Source: T3Sed10-241 sp036796255
GTDB lineage: Bacteria; Bacteroidota; Bacteroidia; Flavobacteriales_D; Cryomorphaceae
DNA: 64,000 nucleotides
Direction of reading: 5' to 3'
Assembly (NCBI GenBank): GCA_036796255.1
Contig: DAIRDH010000010.1
Location: 1 to 64,000, forward strand
Positions 1 to 8,203 of this stretch are shown piece by piece. Under the pieces are notes generated by a model, which searched no databases, had not been told where the DNA came from, and worked only from the letters and a program-made list of their open reading frames with translations. A program made the translations under genes and the position numbers. The stretch's first letter is position 1. Each line of letters opens with the position of its first letter.

Positions 1-1082
1 GTGTTGTAGCGGCTGAAGGAGAAGCGGATGCTGGGCCCGTCGGGCGGGCTGCCATCAGCGGCTATGGCGCGGAGCACATGGCTGCCTTGGTTGCTGCCTG
101 ATGAGCAGGCGCTTCCGCCCGATACGGCCACGCCGTCAATGTCGAGCAGGAAGAGCAGCATGTCTGACTGTGCCGTGCGGGGCAGCATCACATTGAGCAC
201 CGTATAGAGGCTGCGGTCTTCACAGCCATTTACTTTGAGCCCGGGCAGGGCCTCGCTCAGGCGCTGCTTCATGTATTGCTTGATGCCGGCTATATGCTTG
301 TGGTGCTGCTCCATATGGTCGCAGGCAAGTTCGAGGGCCTTGGCCATGCCCACAATGCCGTAGAGGTTTTCGGTGCCCGCGCGCATGTTGCGCTCTTGTG
401 AGCCGCCGTGGATCAGGGGCTCCACGTGCACCTCGCGGTTGATGTAGAGAAAACCCACCCCTTTGGGGCCGTGAAATTTGTGGGCAGCCCCCACAAGGAA
501 GTGAACTTTTGTTTTGGCCAGGTCGAAGGGGAAGTGCCCCATGGTTTGCACGGTATCTGAATGAAAAAGCGCGCCATGCTCTTGGCATATCGCCGAGATT
601 TCGTCCATGTCGATCATGGTGCCTATTTCGTTGTTGGCGTGCATGAGGCTTACCAAAGTTTTTTCCGGAGCGCTCTCCAGGAGTTCACGCAGGTGGCCGG
701 TGTCGACGTGCCCTTTTGCCGTAAGGCGCACCATGCTGAGGCGCACCTCTCCACGCCCCGCGCAGGCCTCTACGGTGTGCAGCACGGCGTGGTGCTCGGT
801 GGGGGCGCTGATGATGTGCTTCACGCCCAGCTGTGTAATGGCACCGCGTATGGCGGTATTGTCGGCTTCGGTGCCGCCCGATGTGAAGCATATCTCCATG
901 GGCGAGCAGTTGAGCTGCTTTGCAATGCTCTTGCGGGCGGTTTCAATGGCCGACTTGGTCTTGCGGCCAAAGCTGTGCGTACTGGAGGGGTTGCCGTAAT
1001 GCTCGCTGAGATAGGGAATCATGGCCTCGAGTACCTCGGGGGCCATGGGCGTGGTGGCGGCATTGTCAAAGTAAACTTTCAT
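1..1082 (-). CDS. Cysteine desulfurase, NifS/IscS type (3' end cut by window edge)
   Basis: PLP enzyme of the class V aminotransferase fold that takes sulfur from L-cysteine as a persulfide for Fe-S clusters and thio-cofactors. Reading leftward from ATG at 1082 the protein begins MKVYFDNAATTPMAPEV, the classic start of the family. It carries the SGGTEADN substrate/PLP loop, the PLP-binding lysine in AHKFHGPKG (K202), and the catalytic cysteine loop GGSACSSGS (C326). The frame stays open to base 1, so about 360 residues of an expected ~380 are present and only the C-terminal tail is missing. The cysteine loop is of the short, conserved kind, favouring a NifS/IscS-like group I enzyme over SufS; I cannot say which cluster system it serves. 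The next gene starts 25 bp away in the same direction and could be cotranscribed. Confidence 0.93.
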   Translation of the reverse strand, partial: MKVYFDNAATTPMAPEVLEAMIPYLSEHYGNPSSTHSFGRKTKSAIETARKSIAKQLNCSPMEICFTSGGTEADNTAIRGAITQLGVKHIISAPTEHHAVLHTVEACAGRGEVRLSMVRLTAKGHVDTGHLRELLESAPEKTLVSLMHANNEIGTMIDMDEISAICQEHGALFHSDTVQTMGHFPFDLAKTKVHFLVGAAHKFHGPKGVGFLYINREVHVEPLIHGGSQERNMRAGTENLYGIVGMAKALELACDHMEQHHKHIAGIKQYMKQRLSEALPGLKVNGCEDRSLYTVLNVMLPRTAQSDMLLFLLDIDGVAVSGGSACSSGSNQGSHVLRAIAADGSPPDGPSIRFSFSRYN

Positions 1083-1107
1083 TTCGGGTAGATTGAGCAG
1101 GGCAAAT

Positions 1108-2496
1108 TTACGAAATTGCAGCGTGCACGCCATCCATCACAGCCTGAGCGAGTTCATTGGCTCTGGCCTCAGTTGCGGCTTCGGCATACACGCGAATGAT
1201 GGGTTCGGTATTGCTCTTGCGCAGGTGCACCCAGCCTTCGGCAAAATCGATTTTGACCCCGTCGGTGAGGTTTACTTTCTCATCGCGGTAGGTTTCGGCG
1301 GCGCTGGCGAGCACGGCATCCACATCGATCTCGGCGCTGAGCTGTATTTTATTTTTTGACATGGCGTATTGCGGGTAGCTCGCCTTGAGGGCGGTCATGC
1401 TGAGGCCGGTCTTCGCCAAATGGGTCAGAAACAGCCCTATCCCTATCAGGGCATCCCTTCCGTAATGCAGGTCGGGCACGATAATGCCGCCATTGCCCTC
1501 ACCGCCAATCACGGCATTGACCTCCTTCATCTTCGCCACTACATTCACTTCGCCTACAGCGCTGGCGTGGTATTGCACGCCGTGCTTATGGGCTACATCG
1601 CTCAGGGCGCGGGTAGAGGAGAGGTTGGACACGGTGTTGCCCGGAGTCTGTGATATCACATAATCGGCTACAGCCACGAGGGTATACTCTTCGCCAAACA
1701 TGCTTCCATCTTCATTCACAAAGGCGAGGCGGTCTACGTCGGGGTCGGTGGTGATGCCAATATCGAGCCCCTTGTCGCGCACAAGGGCCGATAGCTCGGT
1801 GAGGTGCTCGGGCAGCGGCTCAGGGTTGTGGGGAAACTGACCCGTTGGGTCGCAATACAATTTCTCGACATGCCGCACGCCAAGGGCTGTGAGCAAAGCC
1901 GGGATGAAAATGCCACCGGTGCTGTTTACCGCATCGAGGCCTATTTTAAAATTTGCAGCAGCGATGGCCTCGGCATCTACCAGGGGGTGCTTCAACACAA
2001 GGTTTATATGCTTCTGCAAATAGCTGTCGTCATGGCTTATGCTGCCAAGTTTTTCCACCGGCGCAAAGTCGAAATTTTCGCTTTCGGCGCGGGCGATCAC
2101 CTGCTCGCCCTCAGCGCCGGAGATGAATTCGCCTTTGGCGTTGAGCAATTTAAGGGCATTCCACTGTGCAGGGTTGTGGCTGGCAGTGATGATGATACCG
2201 CCCAGCGCGCCTTCAGCGGGTACGGCGATCTCCACAGTGGGCGTGGTGCTCAGTCCGAGGTCTACCACATGTATGCCCATAGCGCTCAGGGTCGATGCCA
2301 CAAGGCCGCTCACCATGGCGCCGCTGCTGCGGGCATCGCGGCCTATCACCACCTTGGGGCTCGGGGAGTCACTGCCGGCGAGCAGCATTTGGCCGTAGGC
2401 CGCAGTAAATTTTACAATGTCGATGGGGCTGAGGTTGTTGCCCGGCTTTCCGCCAATGGTGCCGCGGATGCCTGAAATGGATTTTATGAGGGTCAA
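1108..2496 (-). CDS. glmM: Phosphoglucosamine mutase / phosphomannomutase family
   Basis: Alpha-D-phosphohexomutase, most likely converting glucosamine-6-phosphate to glucosamine-1-phosphate for peptidoglycan and LPS precursors. Visible motifs are the N-terminal SGIRGTIGG, the phosphoserine loop ITASHNP (S106), the metal loop DPDVDR, the sugar loop GEGNGG, and the C-terminal phosphate loop RKSNTEPIIRVY. I place the start at a TTG (2496), giving LTLIKSISGIRG and 462 residues, the usual length in Bacteroidota. The longer ATG reading from 2571 adds 25 residues unlike the family, and a TACCTTTG -7 box (2514-2521) lies inside that extension, so transcription should begin after it. The GlmM versus phosphomannomutase choice rests on overall resemblance; substrate specificity is not proven. 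Confidence 0.88.
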   Translation of the reverse strand: MTLIKSISGIRGTIGGKPGNNLSPIDIVKFTAAYGQMLLAGSDSPSPKVVIGRDARSSGAMVSGLVASTLSAMGIHVVDLGLSTTPTVEIAVPAEGALGGIIITASHNPAQWNALKLLNAKGEFISGAEGEQVIARAESENFDFAPVEKLGSISHDDSYLQKHINLVLKHPLVDAEAIAAANFKIGLDAVNSTGGIFIPALLTALGVRHVEKLYCDPTGQFPHNPEPLPEHLTELSALVRDKGLDIGITTDPDVDRLAFVNEDGSMFGEEYTLVAVADYVISQTPGNTVSNLSSTRALSDVAHKHGVQYHASAVGEVNVVAKMKEVNAVIGGEGNGGIIVPDLHYGRDALIGIGLFLTHLAKTGLSMTALKASYPQYAMSKNKIQLSAEIDVDAVLASAAETYRDEKVNLTDGVKIDFAEGWVHLRKSNTEPIIRVYAEAATEARANELAQAVMDGVHAAIS

Positions 2497-2513
2497 AGCG
2501 CGTGGGTTTTCCG

Positions 2514-2521
2514 CAAAGGTA
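2514..2521 (-). promoter_or_regulatory. -7 promoter box TACCTTTG for the phosphohexomutase gene
   Basis: Perfect match to the Bacteroidota TAnnTTTG -7 element, 17 bp upstream of the TTG start at 2496. No clear -33 TTTG. It argues against the ATG at 2571 as the start. Confidence 0.5.
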
Positions 2522-2709
2522 CATATCGCCACGTGATTCGCAGGCCGGGCTTGAGTGTCAATTTCACACATTGATAATGCAGGGCGTCCCGAAATAGCTT
2601 AACTTTGTACGCTAAATTTCTTGATTTTGTGAAAGCAGGTTGTCTCTTTATGTGGACAGCATTGTTCAAAACAAATGATGGAAAGGACGACTTTGGGTGG
2701 GGCTTTTCA

Positions 2710-2717
2710 TAAATTTG
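2710..2717 (+). promoter_or_regulatory. -7 promoter box TAAATTTG for the TPR-ComA operon
   Basis: Matches TAnnTTTG and ends 25 bp before the ATG at 2743. A TTTG lies 14 bp upstream (2692-2695), closer than the usual 17-23 bp. A second box-like TAACTTTG sits at 2600-2607. The remaining divergent intergenic sequence (2522-2742) shows no other feature. Confidence 0.4.
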
Positions 2718-2742
2718 ATGCAACCACGCCATCTTTCAACCT

Positions 2743-4161
2743 ATGACTGAATACTCCAGCGATTATTTTTCAGATGCAGAAGCGGGTTCTGTAGAGCGCT
2801 TTGAAGAGATGCTCAGGGCAAATGCTTCCTATTTCTTTGATGTCGATGAGCTTGAGTCCATCTGCGACTTTTACTTTGACGCTGGCAACCACGCCAAGGC
2901 GAGGAAAGCCATAGCCCACGGCCTTATGCTCTACCCGGGCTCCAATGCCTTGCTGCTCAAGAAGGCCCACGCTTTGCTGATGGTGAAGCAGCCCAAGAAA
3001 GCCCTCAAGATACTTGACTTTCTCGAAGCCAGCGAGCCCTCCAATACGGAGATGTTACTTTTTAAAGCTGTGGTACACCGCAACCTGAGCGACCATGAAG
3101 GCACCAAAGCCTGCCTCATGAAAGCTTTGGAAACCACCACCGAAAACCAGGAAGAAATATTTCTTGACCTTGCCTTCGAGCAGGAAATGGTGGACGACTT
3201 TCAAGGTGCAATTCAAAGCCTGAAGCAATCACTGCTCATCAACCCTGATCACGAAGCCTGCCTTTTTGAGCTGGGCTACTGCTTCGACATGGCCGAGGAA
3301 GTGGAGGCGGGTGTCGAGTTTTTCAATACTTTTATTGATGAGCATCCTTACAGCTTTGTGGCCTGGTACAACCTGGCCCTTTGCTATGAAAAGACCGGCC
3401 TTTTCGAAATGGCCATCAAGGCGGTGGAGTACTGCATTGCCATAAAAGAAGACTTTACCAATGCCCACGTAATGCGTGGCAACCTATTGACCATTTGCGA
3501 ACTTGACGCAGAGGCCATTCAGGCGTACAACGACAGCTTGCAGTACGACGAGCAAAATCCCATGGTGTACGCCGCCATAGGCGAATGCCATGAGCGCCTG
3601 CTCAATTTCAACCTTGCTGAGAGCAGCTATCTCCACGCATTGTCTATTGACAACAACCATGTGGAAGCCCTTATGGGAATGGGCGCAGTGCGCGAGGCAG
3701 AAGACCGCATGGGCGAGGCACTCGCTTTTTACAAAAGTGCCCTTGACCAGGATGAATTCAACCTCGACAATTGGCACATCTACGCTGAGACGCTGGTGAA
3801 AGCCGGCATGATACATGAAGCCGATGGGGTATATGAAGATATGACGGAGCGCTTTATCGACGATGAAGAAAGCTGGACGGCACTTGCCGAAATGCGCTAC
3901 ATCAACCTGGACGCTTCCTGCGCAATGGACGTAATTCGCGAAGCCATGGAGCGCATACCTCAAAGTACCGATTTCGTGTGGCACCTTGTAAAATACCTCT
4001 CACTCGATGGCAAGCCCCTGCAAGCAGAGGTATTGATCGCTGAGGCAGTGCTGCATACCGAAGACGGTCTCAATTATCTGCTCAGTATTTTTCCTGAAGC
4101 AAAACAATTTCCGAACATTGCAGGCTGGTTTGACAACATACTGCCTGGCGAAGCCCAATAA
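2743..4161 (+). CDS. Tetratricopeptide repeat protein
   Basis: 472 residues made almost wholly of helical TPR units, with no signal peptide or membrane segment, so probably cytoplasmic. Recognisable repeat cores occur throughout, for example AIQSLKQSLLINPDHEAC, EAIQAYNDSLQYDEQNP and EALAFYKSALDQDEFN, spaced about 34 residues apart. There is no fused enzymatic domain. TPR arrays are protein-binding scaffolds; the partner cannot be read from sequence. It heads a tightly packed + strand run: its TAA (4159-4161) is followed without a base by the ATG of the ComA-like gene, implying translational coupling. The composition is strongly acidic, with many D/E in the second half. Confidence 0.88.
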   Translation: MTEYSSDYFSDAEAGSVERFEEMLRANASYFFDVDELESICDFYFDAGNHAKARKAIAHGLMLYPGSNALLLKKAHALLMVKQPKKALKILDFLEASEPSNTEMLLFKAVVHRNLSDHEGTKACLMKALETTTENQEEIFLDLAFEQEMVDDFQGAIQSLKQSLLINPDHEACLFELGYCFDMAEEVEAGVEFFNTFIDEHPYSFVAWYNLALCYEKTGLFEMAIKAVEYCIAIKEDFTNAHVMRGNLLTICELDAEAIQAYNDSLQYDEQNPMVYAAIGECHERLLNFNLAESSYLHALSIDNNHVEALMGMGAVREAEDRMGEALAFYKSALDQDEFNLDNWHIYAETLVKAGMIHEADGVYEDMTERFIDDEESWTALAEMRYINLDASCAMDVIREAMERIPQSTDFVWHLVKYLSLDGKPLQAEVLIAEAVLHTEDGLNYLLSIFPEAKQFPNIAGWFDNILPGEAQ

Positions 4162-4947
4162 ATGAATTTCGAACTCCCTTTTATTCCCAACCGCCCGGTG
4201 AGGCCCCGCAATGAAGGGCTTACCATGGTGATGGACAAAGGCTTAAGCCTTAGAGAAACTGAGAATTTCCTTGAGTCAAGCGCTGCGCTTACTGACATTG
4301 TAAAGCTCGGATTTGGAACATCTTACGTGAGTACTGACCTCAAAGAGAAAATAAAACTCTACCACGAACACGACATGAAAGTATACCTTGGAGGTACACT
4401 TTTTGAAGCTTTTGTGGTCAGGGGTATGTTTGACGCGTACCGCAGCCTGATTACCAAGTTGGGACTGCAAACCGTTGAGGTTTCCGATGGCAGTATACAC
4501 ATGGAGCACGATGTCAAGTTGAACTACATTTCGGAGCTGGCCAAAGATTTTACCGTGCTCTCAGAGGTGGGTAGCAAGGAAGAGGGCATCCTTATCGCTC
4601 CCGGCAAATGGGTGAAGATGATGGATACCGAACTCCGCGCCGGTTCGTGGAAAGTGATTGCCGAAGCCCGCGAGAGTGGCAATGTCGGTATTTATCGCCC
4701 CAATGGAACCGCCCACGTAGTGCTGGTCAACAAGATATTGGCCAAAGTTAAATCGGAAGACATCCTTTGGGAAGCACCGCAAAAAGCCCAACAAGTGTGG
4801 TTTGTAAAACTCATTGGTCCCAATGTCAACCTGGGCAATATCGCTCCCTTTGACGTGATATCACTTGAAACCCTGCGCATCGGTTTGCGTGGCGATACCT
4901 TCTTCGAATACCTTCCCGAAGAGGTCGCCAATGCCATGCGACCATAA
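4162..4947 (+). CDS. Phosphosulfolactate synthase (ComA) family protein
   Basis: 261-residue TIM-barrel protein of the ComA family. In methanogens ComA adds sulfite to phosphoenolpyruvate to give phosphosulfolactate, the first step of coenzyme M synthesis. Family landmarks are RPRNEGLTMVMDKG near the N terminus, LGFGTSYVS (about residues 49-57), VYLGGTLFE (about 74-82), VEVSDGSIHME (about 108-118) and EVGSKEEG. Length is normal for the family. Bacteroidota do not make coenzyme M, so the product is more likely sulfolactate or a sulfonate precursor; that is inference. ATG directly follows the TPR gene stop and the rhodanese gene starts 12 bp downstream, so it sits mid-operon. Confidence 0.85.
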   Translation: MNFELPFIPNRPVRPRNEGLTMVMDKGLSLRETENFLESSAALTDIVKLGFGTSYVSTDLKEKIKLYHEHDMKVYLGGTLFEAFVVRGMFDAYRSLITKLGLQTVEVSDGSIHMEHDVKLNYISELAKDFTVLSEVGSKEEGILIAPGKWVKMMDTELRAGSWKVIAEARESGNVGIYRPNGTAHVVLVNKILAKVKSEDILWEAPQKAQQVWFVKLIGPNVNLGNIAPFDVISLETLRIGLRGDTFFEYLPEEVANAMRP

Positions 4948-4959
4948 ACCTTCTTCAGC

Positions 4960-5280
4960 ATGAAAATGTACAGTCCCGAAATGCTCGCAGGCGCAATAGC
5001 CACTGGCCGCGATATCCAAATCGTTGATGTCCGCGAGACTTATGAGGTTGAGGCCGGTGCCATAAGCGATTGCCACATTCCGATGGGCGACGTGTTGGAG
5101 CGCCTCGATGAGATACGCCGCGATGTACCGGTGGTGGTTTATTGCCGCTCAGGTAAGCGCGCCGCCGCGGTGGTACATTTGCTTACAGAGCGCTTCCACC
5201 TGTACAACCTGCACGTACTCGAAGGTGGTGTAGAGGCTTACGCCAAAGCGATAAACCCCGAGATCAGCGTCTACGCATGA
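4960..5280 (+). CDS. Single-domain rhodanese-like protein
   Basis: 106 residues forming one rhodanese domain. It has the IVDVRETYEVEAG strand and the catalytic loop VVVYCRSGKRAAA, with the persulfide cysteine at C62 inside a six-residue CRSGKR loop typical of sulfurtransferases rather than Cdc25-like phosphatases. No signal peptide, so cytosolic. The last four bases (ATGA, 5277-5280) are shared with the start of the DUF368 gene, and a ComA-like enzyme lies just upstream. A sulfur-transfer role linked to that enzyme is possible but unproven, as small rhodaneses are common in many contexts. Confidence 0.88.
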   Translation: MKMYSPEMLAGAIATGRDIQIVDVRETYEVEAGAISDCHIPMGDVLERLDEIRRDVPVVVYCRSGKRAAAVVHLLTERFHLYNLHVLEGGVEAYAKAINPEISVYA

Positions 5281-6224
5281 GGAGTGTGAAAGGCCGACTC
5301 ATGCTTTTCCTGAAAGGTATGGCCATGGGCGCTGCTGATGTGGTGCCCGGGGTATCCGGAGGTACCATCGCATTCATCACAGGCATCTACCAGGAGCTTA
5401 TTGATACCATAAGTTGTATCAACATTGCTTCTTTTCGCATCCTGTTTAAGCACGGCATTGCCGCTTTTTGGAAAGCCATAAACGGAAATTTTATTGTCAC
5501 ATTGCTTGCTGGTATCGCTGTGAGTATACTTTCGCTTGCGAAGTTGATTTCGGGTCAACTCGAAGCCAATCCCGTTGCTGTATGGGCATTTTTCTTTGGC
5601 TTGGTGGCTGCGAGCATTCCTTTGGTAGCCCGCCAGGTCAGTCAATGGGGAGGCCTTACATATTTTGCATTTGGGGTAGGAGCCATTGCGGCTTTCCTGA
5701 TCACTGAGCTGCCCGTGGTCGACAACCCTGACGCCGGTTGGTATCTTTTCATGTCGGGTGCCATCGCTATATGCGCAATGATACTACCCGGTATTTCAGG
5801 CAGTTTCATCCTGCTTTTGCTCGGCACCTATGTGGTGATACTCGACGCCATCAATGAGCGTGACCTTGTTTCCATCGGCGTTTTTGCCGCTGGGGCTATT
5901 GTGGGTTTGCTAAGCTTCAGCCGTGTGCTGAAATGGATGTTTAAGCGCTACCACGATATTACTGTGGCACTCCTCAGTGGATTTCTCCTGGGTTCGCTCA
6001 ATAAAATATGGCCCTGGAAGAATGTGTTGATCTCATTCACAAAATATCCCGGCACAGACAAAGAAAAGCTTGTTATCATTGATGATGAAAAAGTGTGGCC
6101 ATGGGAGTACACAGATCTCAGCGGGCAGCCTTTGCCTGACCAATTGTGGGTAGCCGTTGCCATGGCTGTGGCTGGCGTAGTGCTTATTGTGGCCATTGAC
6201 CGTCTTTCGCGAAAAAAGAACTGA
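5277..6224 (+). CDS. popT: DUF368 membrane protein, PopT-type undecaprenyl-phosphate translocase
   Basis: 315-residue polytopic membrane protein. DUF368 proteins (PopT) were recently shown in other bacteria to return undecaprenyl phosphate across the cytoplasmic membrane for reuse in wall and surface polysaccharide assembly. The duplicated family signature is present in both halves: ADVVPGVSGGTIAFITG near the N terminus and ICAMILPGISGSFILLLLG about 150 residues later, as expected for an inverted-repeat transporter. Roughly 8-9 hydrophobic segments can be picked out, ending at VAVAMAVAGVVLIVAID. The ATG overlaps the rhodanese stop by 4 nt, and aroE starts 1 nt after its own stop. Family assignment is firm; the lipid substrate is by homology. 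Confidence 0.85.
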   Translation: MRSVKGRLMLFLKGMAMGAADVVPGVSGGTIAFITGIYQELIDTISCINIASFRILFKHGIAAFWKAINGNFIVTLLAGIAVSILSLAKLISGQLEANPVAVWAFFFGLVAASIPLVARQVSQWGGLTYFAFGVGAIAAFLITELPVVDNPDAGWYLFMSGAIAICAMILPGISGSFILLLLGTYVVILDAINERDLVSIGVFAAGAIVGLLSFSRVLKWMFKRYHDITVALLSGFLLGSLNKIWPWKNVLISFTKYPGTDKEKLVIIDDEKVWPWEYTDLSGQPLPDQLWVAVAMAVAGVVLIVAIDRLSRKKN

Positions 6225-6225
6225 T

Positions 6226-6984
6226 ATGCGGCAGTATGGCCTTCTGGGTAAGACTTTGTCGCACTCTTTTTCAAAAAAATACTTTGAGGAGAAATTTCAA
6301 AAAGAAGGTATCTCAGCCGAATACACGAACTTTGAAATTCCAGACATTTCCCTTTTCCCCGACCTTATCAAAAGCCATACAGGGCTCTGCGGACTCAATG
6401 TCACCATTCCATACAAGTCGCAAATCATGCCCTTTCTCGATGAGGTCGACCAAGAGGCCAATGCCATTGGTGCCGTCAATACAGTGGCATTTGACCGGGG
6501 CAGGCTGGTGGGATTCAATACCGATGTAGTGGGATTTCGCGACAGCATCAAGCCCTTTCTGGCCCATGGCATGGAGAAGGCATTGATACTGGGCACTGGC
6601 GGCGCTTCAAAAGCAGTAGCCCACGTGTTGAGAAACATCGGCCTGGATGTGTTTTATGCCAGTCGCTCAGCGATCGCCAACAATGTATTTCGCTATAGCG
6701 ATTTAAATGCCAACGCACTGAGGCAATTTCTGTTGATTGTCAATACCACACCCCTCGGCACCCATCCTGATGTCGAGGCCAGGCCCGGGCTGGACTACAG
6801 CGGCCTTACTGACCGGCACCTGCTTTACGACCTTGTGTACAATCCGGAAATTACGGCATTCATGCAGGAAGGATTGAATCGCGGTGCTACGGTCGTAAAT
6901 GGCCTGAGCATGTTGCGTATACAGGCGGAGCACAGTTGGCGCATTTGGCAAAGATTTCAGCCCGCAGGCTCAAGCGTCCAATAG
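6226..6984 (+). CDS. aroE: Shikimate dehydrogenase
   Basis: 252-residue NADP-dependent enzyme reducing 3-dehydroshikimate to shikimate in aromatic amino-acid synthesis. Key features are the shikimate-binding SHSFSKKYF, catalytic K64 in NVTIPYKSQ and D100 in NTDVVGF, the dinucleotide loop GTGGASKAV, NTTPLGTHP, and the terminal NGLSMLRIQAEHSW. I chose the ATG at 6226, which gives MRQYGLLGKTLSHSF. The upstream in-frame ATG at 6187 would add 13 residues lying wholly inside the preceding gene. It is the last gene of the + strand run; its end overlaps the convergent small gene by 15 bp, and no terminator is visible between them. Confidence 0.95.
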   Translation: MRQYGLLGKTLSHSFSKKYFEEKFQKEGISAEYTNFEIPDISLFPDLIKSHTGLCGLNVTIPYKSQIMPFLDEVDQEANAIGAVNTVAFDRGRLVGFNTDVVGFRDSIKPFLAHGMEKALILGTGGASKAVAHVLRNIGLDVFYASRSAIANNVFRYSDLNANALRQFLLIVNTTPLGTHPDVEARPGLDYSGLTDRHLLYDLVYNPEITAFMQEGLNRGATVVNGLSMLRIQAEHSWRIWQRFQPAGSSVQ

Positions 6985-7227
6985 GGCAGAAATGTCGAGG
7001 TTGCTTAAATAGTTGTCGGCAATGAGGTCCTTCTTGGCCACTTCAATCCAGCACAGGTGCTCCGTAATGGCGCGCGTCCACACCTCCACATAGAACCCCT
7101 CGCAATGGTAAAGGTGCACATCGAAGGAACGGTACTTTCGGGATGCAAGAAATTTCCCATGCTTCCGCAAAAAAACCATTTTGCCGTTGAGGCCCAATGC
7201 AGAAAATTGTGCTGTCTTGGAGTACAT
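6970..7227 (-). CDS. Small conserved protein of unknown function (85 aa)
   Basis: 85 residues, no signal peptide and no membrane segment. The central part HLYHCEGFYVEVWTRAITEH reads like a small alpha/beta domain, followed by CWIEVAKKDLIADNYLSN and a helical end DISALLDA. It resembles short uncharacterised Flavobacteria proteins with a FYVEVW-like core, a recollection I could not verify. Coding character looks genuine and no other gene occupies 6985-7283. It converges on and overlaps aroE by 15 bp. No function can be assigned. Confidence 0.68.
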   Translation of the reverse strand: MYSKTAQFSALGLNGKMVFLRKHGKFLASRKYRSFDVHLYHCEGFYVEVWTRAITEHLCWIEVAKKDLIADNYLSNLDISALLDA

Positions 7228-7283
7228 GATTTATTAACAACGCAAGGATTGAATAGTTACCGGAATAGCCATATATACTTATT

Positions 7284-8084
7284 TCAATCGCCAAATTCGA
7301 TGCGCACCGTATCGTCTTCTCTCAGTCCCAGCAAGCCTGAAGCACCACCGCCAGAGCCTTCTACCCCACGGTTGATGGCTATTTCCAAATAGCCTGATGA
7401 GGTGAAGGTGGCTACCTTCTCGCCCTCCTGCACCTCGCCATAGCTGTTGCGAATGCGGTTGAGGTCGCGGTCGCCGCGCTTCAGTACAATATTAAATCGC
7501 TTGTCACCAATCTGCTCGTAGAAGAGGCTTTTGGTAATATTGGTAATCACGTTGCCATAGCCGTCTACATAAATCACCGTTCCGCGTATGTTGTCGTACT
7601 CAACCACAGGCTTGATCGAGGGCCGCACGCGGTAGGTTTCCATGGCAGTGCCCAGTTCATGAATGGGCGTGCCGGCTGCGATTTTTGCGGCAGCGGGTAT
7701 GAAAATACCCTTGGTAGGAAAGCCCAACGCAGCGTCGCCGCTTGCATGCAGGGCATATACTTCGCAGCCTTCAGGACTGTCGAATAGCAGGGAGAAAACC
7801 CCATTGTCGGTGCCAATAAAAAAGTGTCCTTCCCTGGATATCACTACCCAAGGGCTGCGTTGGCTCCATTGGGTATCGACCCCGATGATGTGGATGCTCC
7901 CTTTCGGGAAATCCTGCCACACATTGCGCAACACAAAAGCAGCCTTGGCAATGTTAAATGCGGGCACCTCATGGGTGATATCAACAATTTGCACCCCTTC
8001 GATCTGTGCCAGTGCACTGGCTTTCACCGCGGCCGCGTAATAGTCTTTGTTGCCTAGATCGGTGGTGAGTGAAAGGATGGGCAT
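7284..8084 (-). CDS. SAM hydroxide adenosyltransferase family protein (DUF62, chlorinase/fluorinase fold)
   Basis: 266 residues of the fluorinase/chlorinase superfamily. Most bacterial members hydrolyse S-adenosylmethionine to adenosine and methionine rather than halogenating it. The N-terminal signature LTTDLGNKDYYAAAVKA contains the substrate-binding aspartate, followed by VDITHEVPAFN, IIGVDTQW, GTDNGVFSLL and the C-terminal-domain YVDGYGNVITNI, where duf62 enzymes bind adenosine. Length and two-domain layout match the hydrolase group. The gene is monocistronic, divergent from phoH, and has the best promoter in the window just upstream. Biological role in Bacteroidota is unclear. Confidence 0.88.
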   Translation of the reverse strand: MPILSLTTDLGNKDYYAAAVKASALAQIEGVQIVDITHEVPAFNIAKAAFVLRNVWQDFPKGSIHIIGVDTQWSQRSPWVVISREGHFFIGTDNGVFSLLFDSPEGCEVYALHASGDAALGFPTKGIFIPAAAKIAAGTPIHELGTAMETYRVRPSIKPVVEYDNIRGTVIYVDGYGNVITNITKSLFYEQIGDKRFNIVLKRGDRDLNRIRNSYGEVQEGEKVATFTSSGYLEIAINRGVEGSGGGASGLLGLREDDTVRIEFGD

Positions 8085-8146
8085 GTTGAATAATTGGCTT
8101 CTTTTGAAGGAAGCGGATTGCAGGAATTTGCTTTATTTTGATGTGT

Positions 8147-8178
8147 CAAAATTAGCGATTTTAATCAGGGAGAAACAA
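8147..8178 (-). promoter_or_regulatory. Complete Bacteroidota promoter (-33 TTG, -7 TAATTTTG) for the SAM hydrolase gene
   Basis: Read on the minus strand: TTG (8176-8178), a 21-bp spacer, then TAATTTTG (8147-8154). Spacing and both elements fit the TTTG-N17-23-TAnnTTTG consensus. The predicted transcript start lies about 55 bp upstream of the ATG at 8084. Confidence 0.6.
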
Positions 8179-8203
8179 GAACCATCCTGCAAGACAAAAC
8201 CTA

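Noticed and set aside
561..1091. Plus-strand ORFs across the first kilobase
   Set aside because: They are antisense to the cysteine desulfurase, whose motifs (PLP lysine, cysteine loop) are unmistakable on the minus strand.
2497..2571. ATG-initiated 25-residue N-terminal extension of the phosphohexomutase
   Set aside because: It is unlike the family, contains a -7 box, and the TTG start gives the standard 462-residue length.
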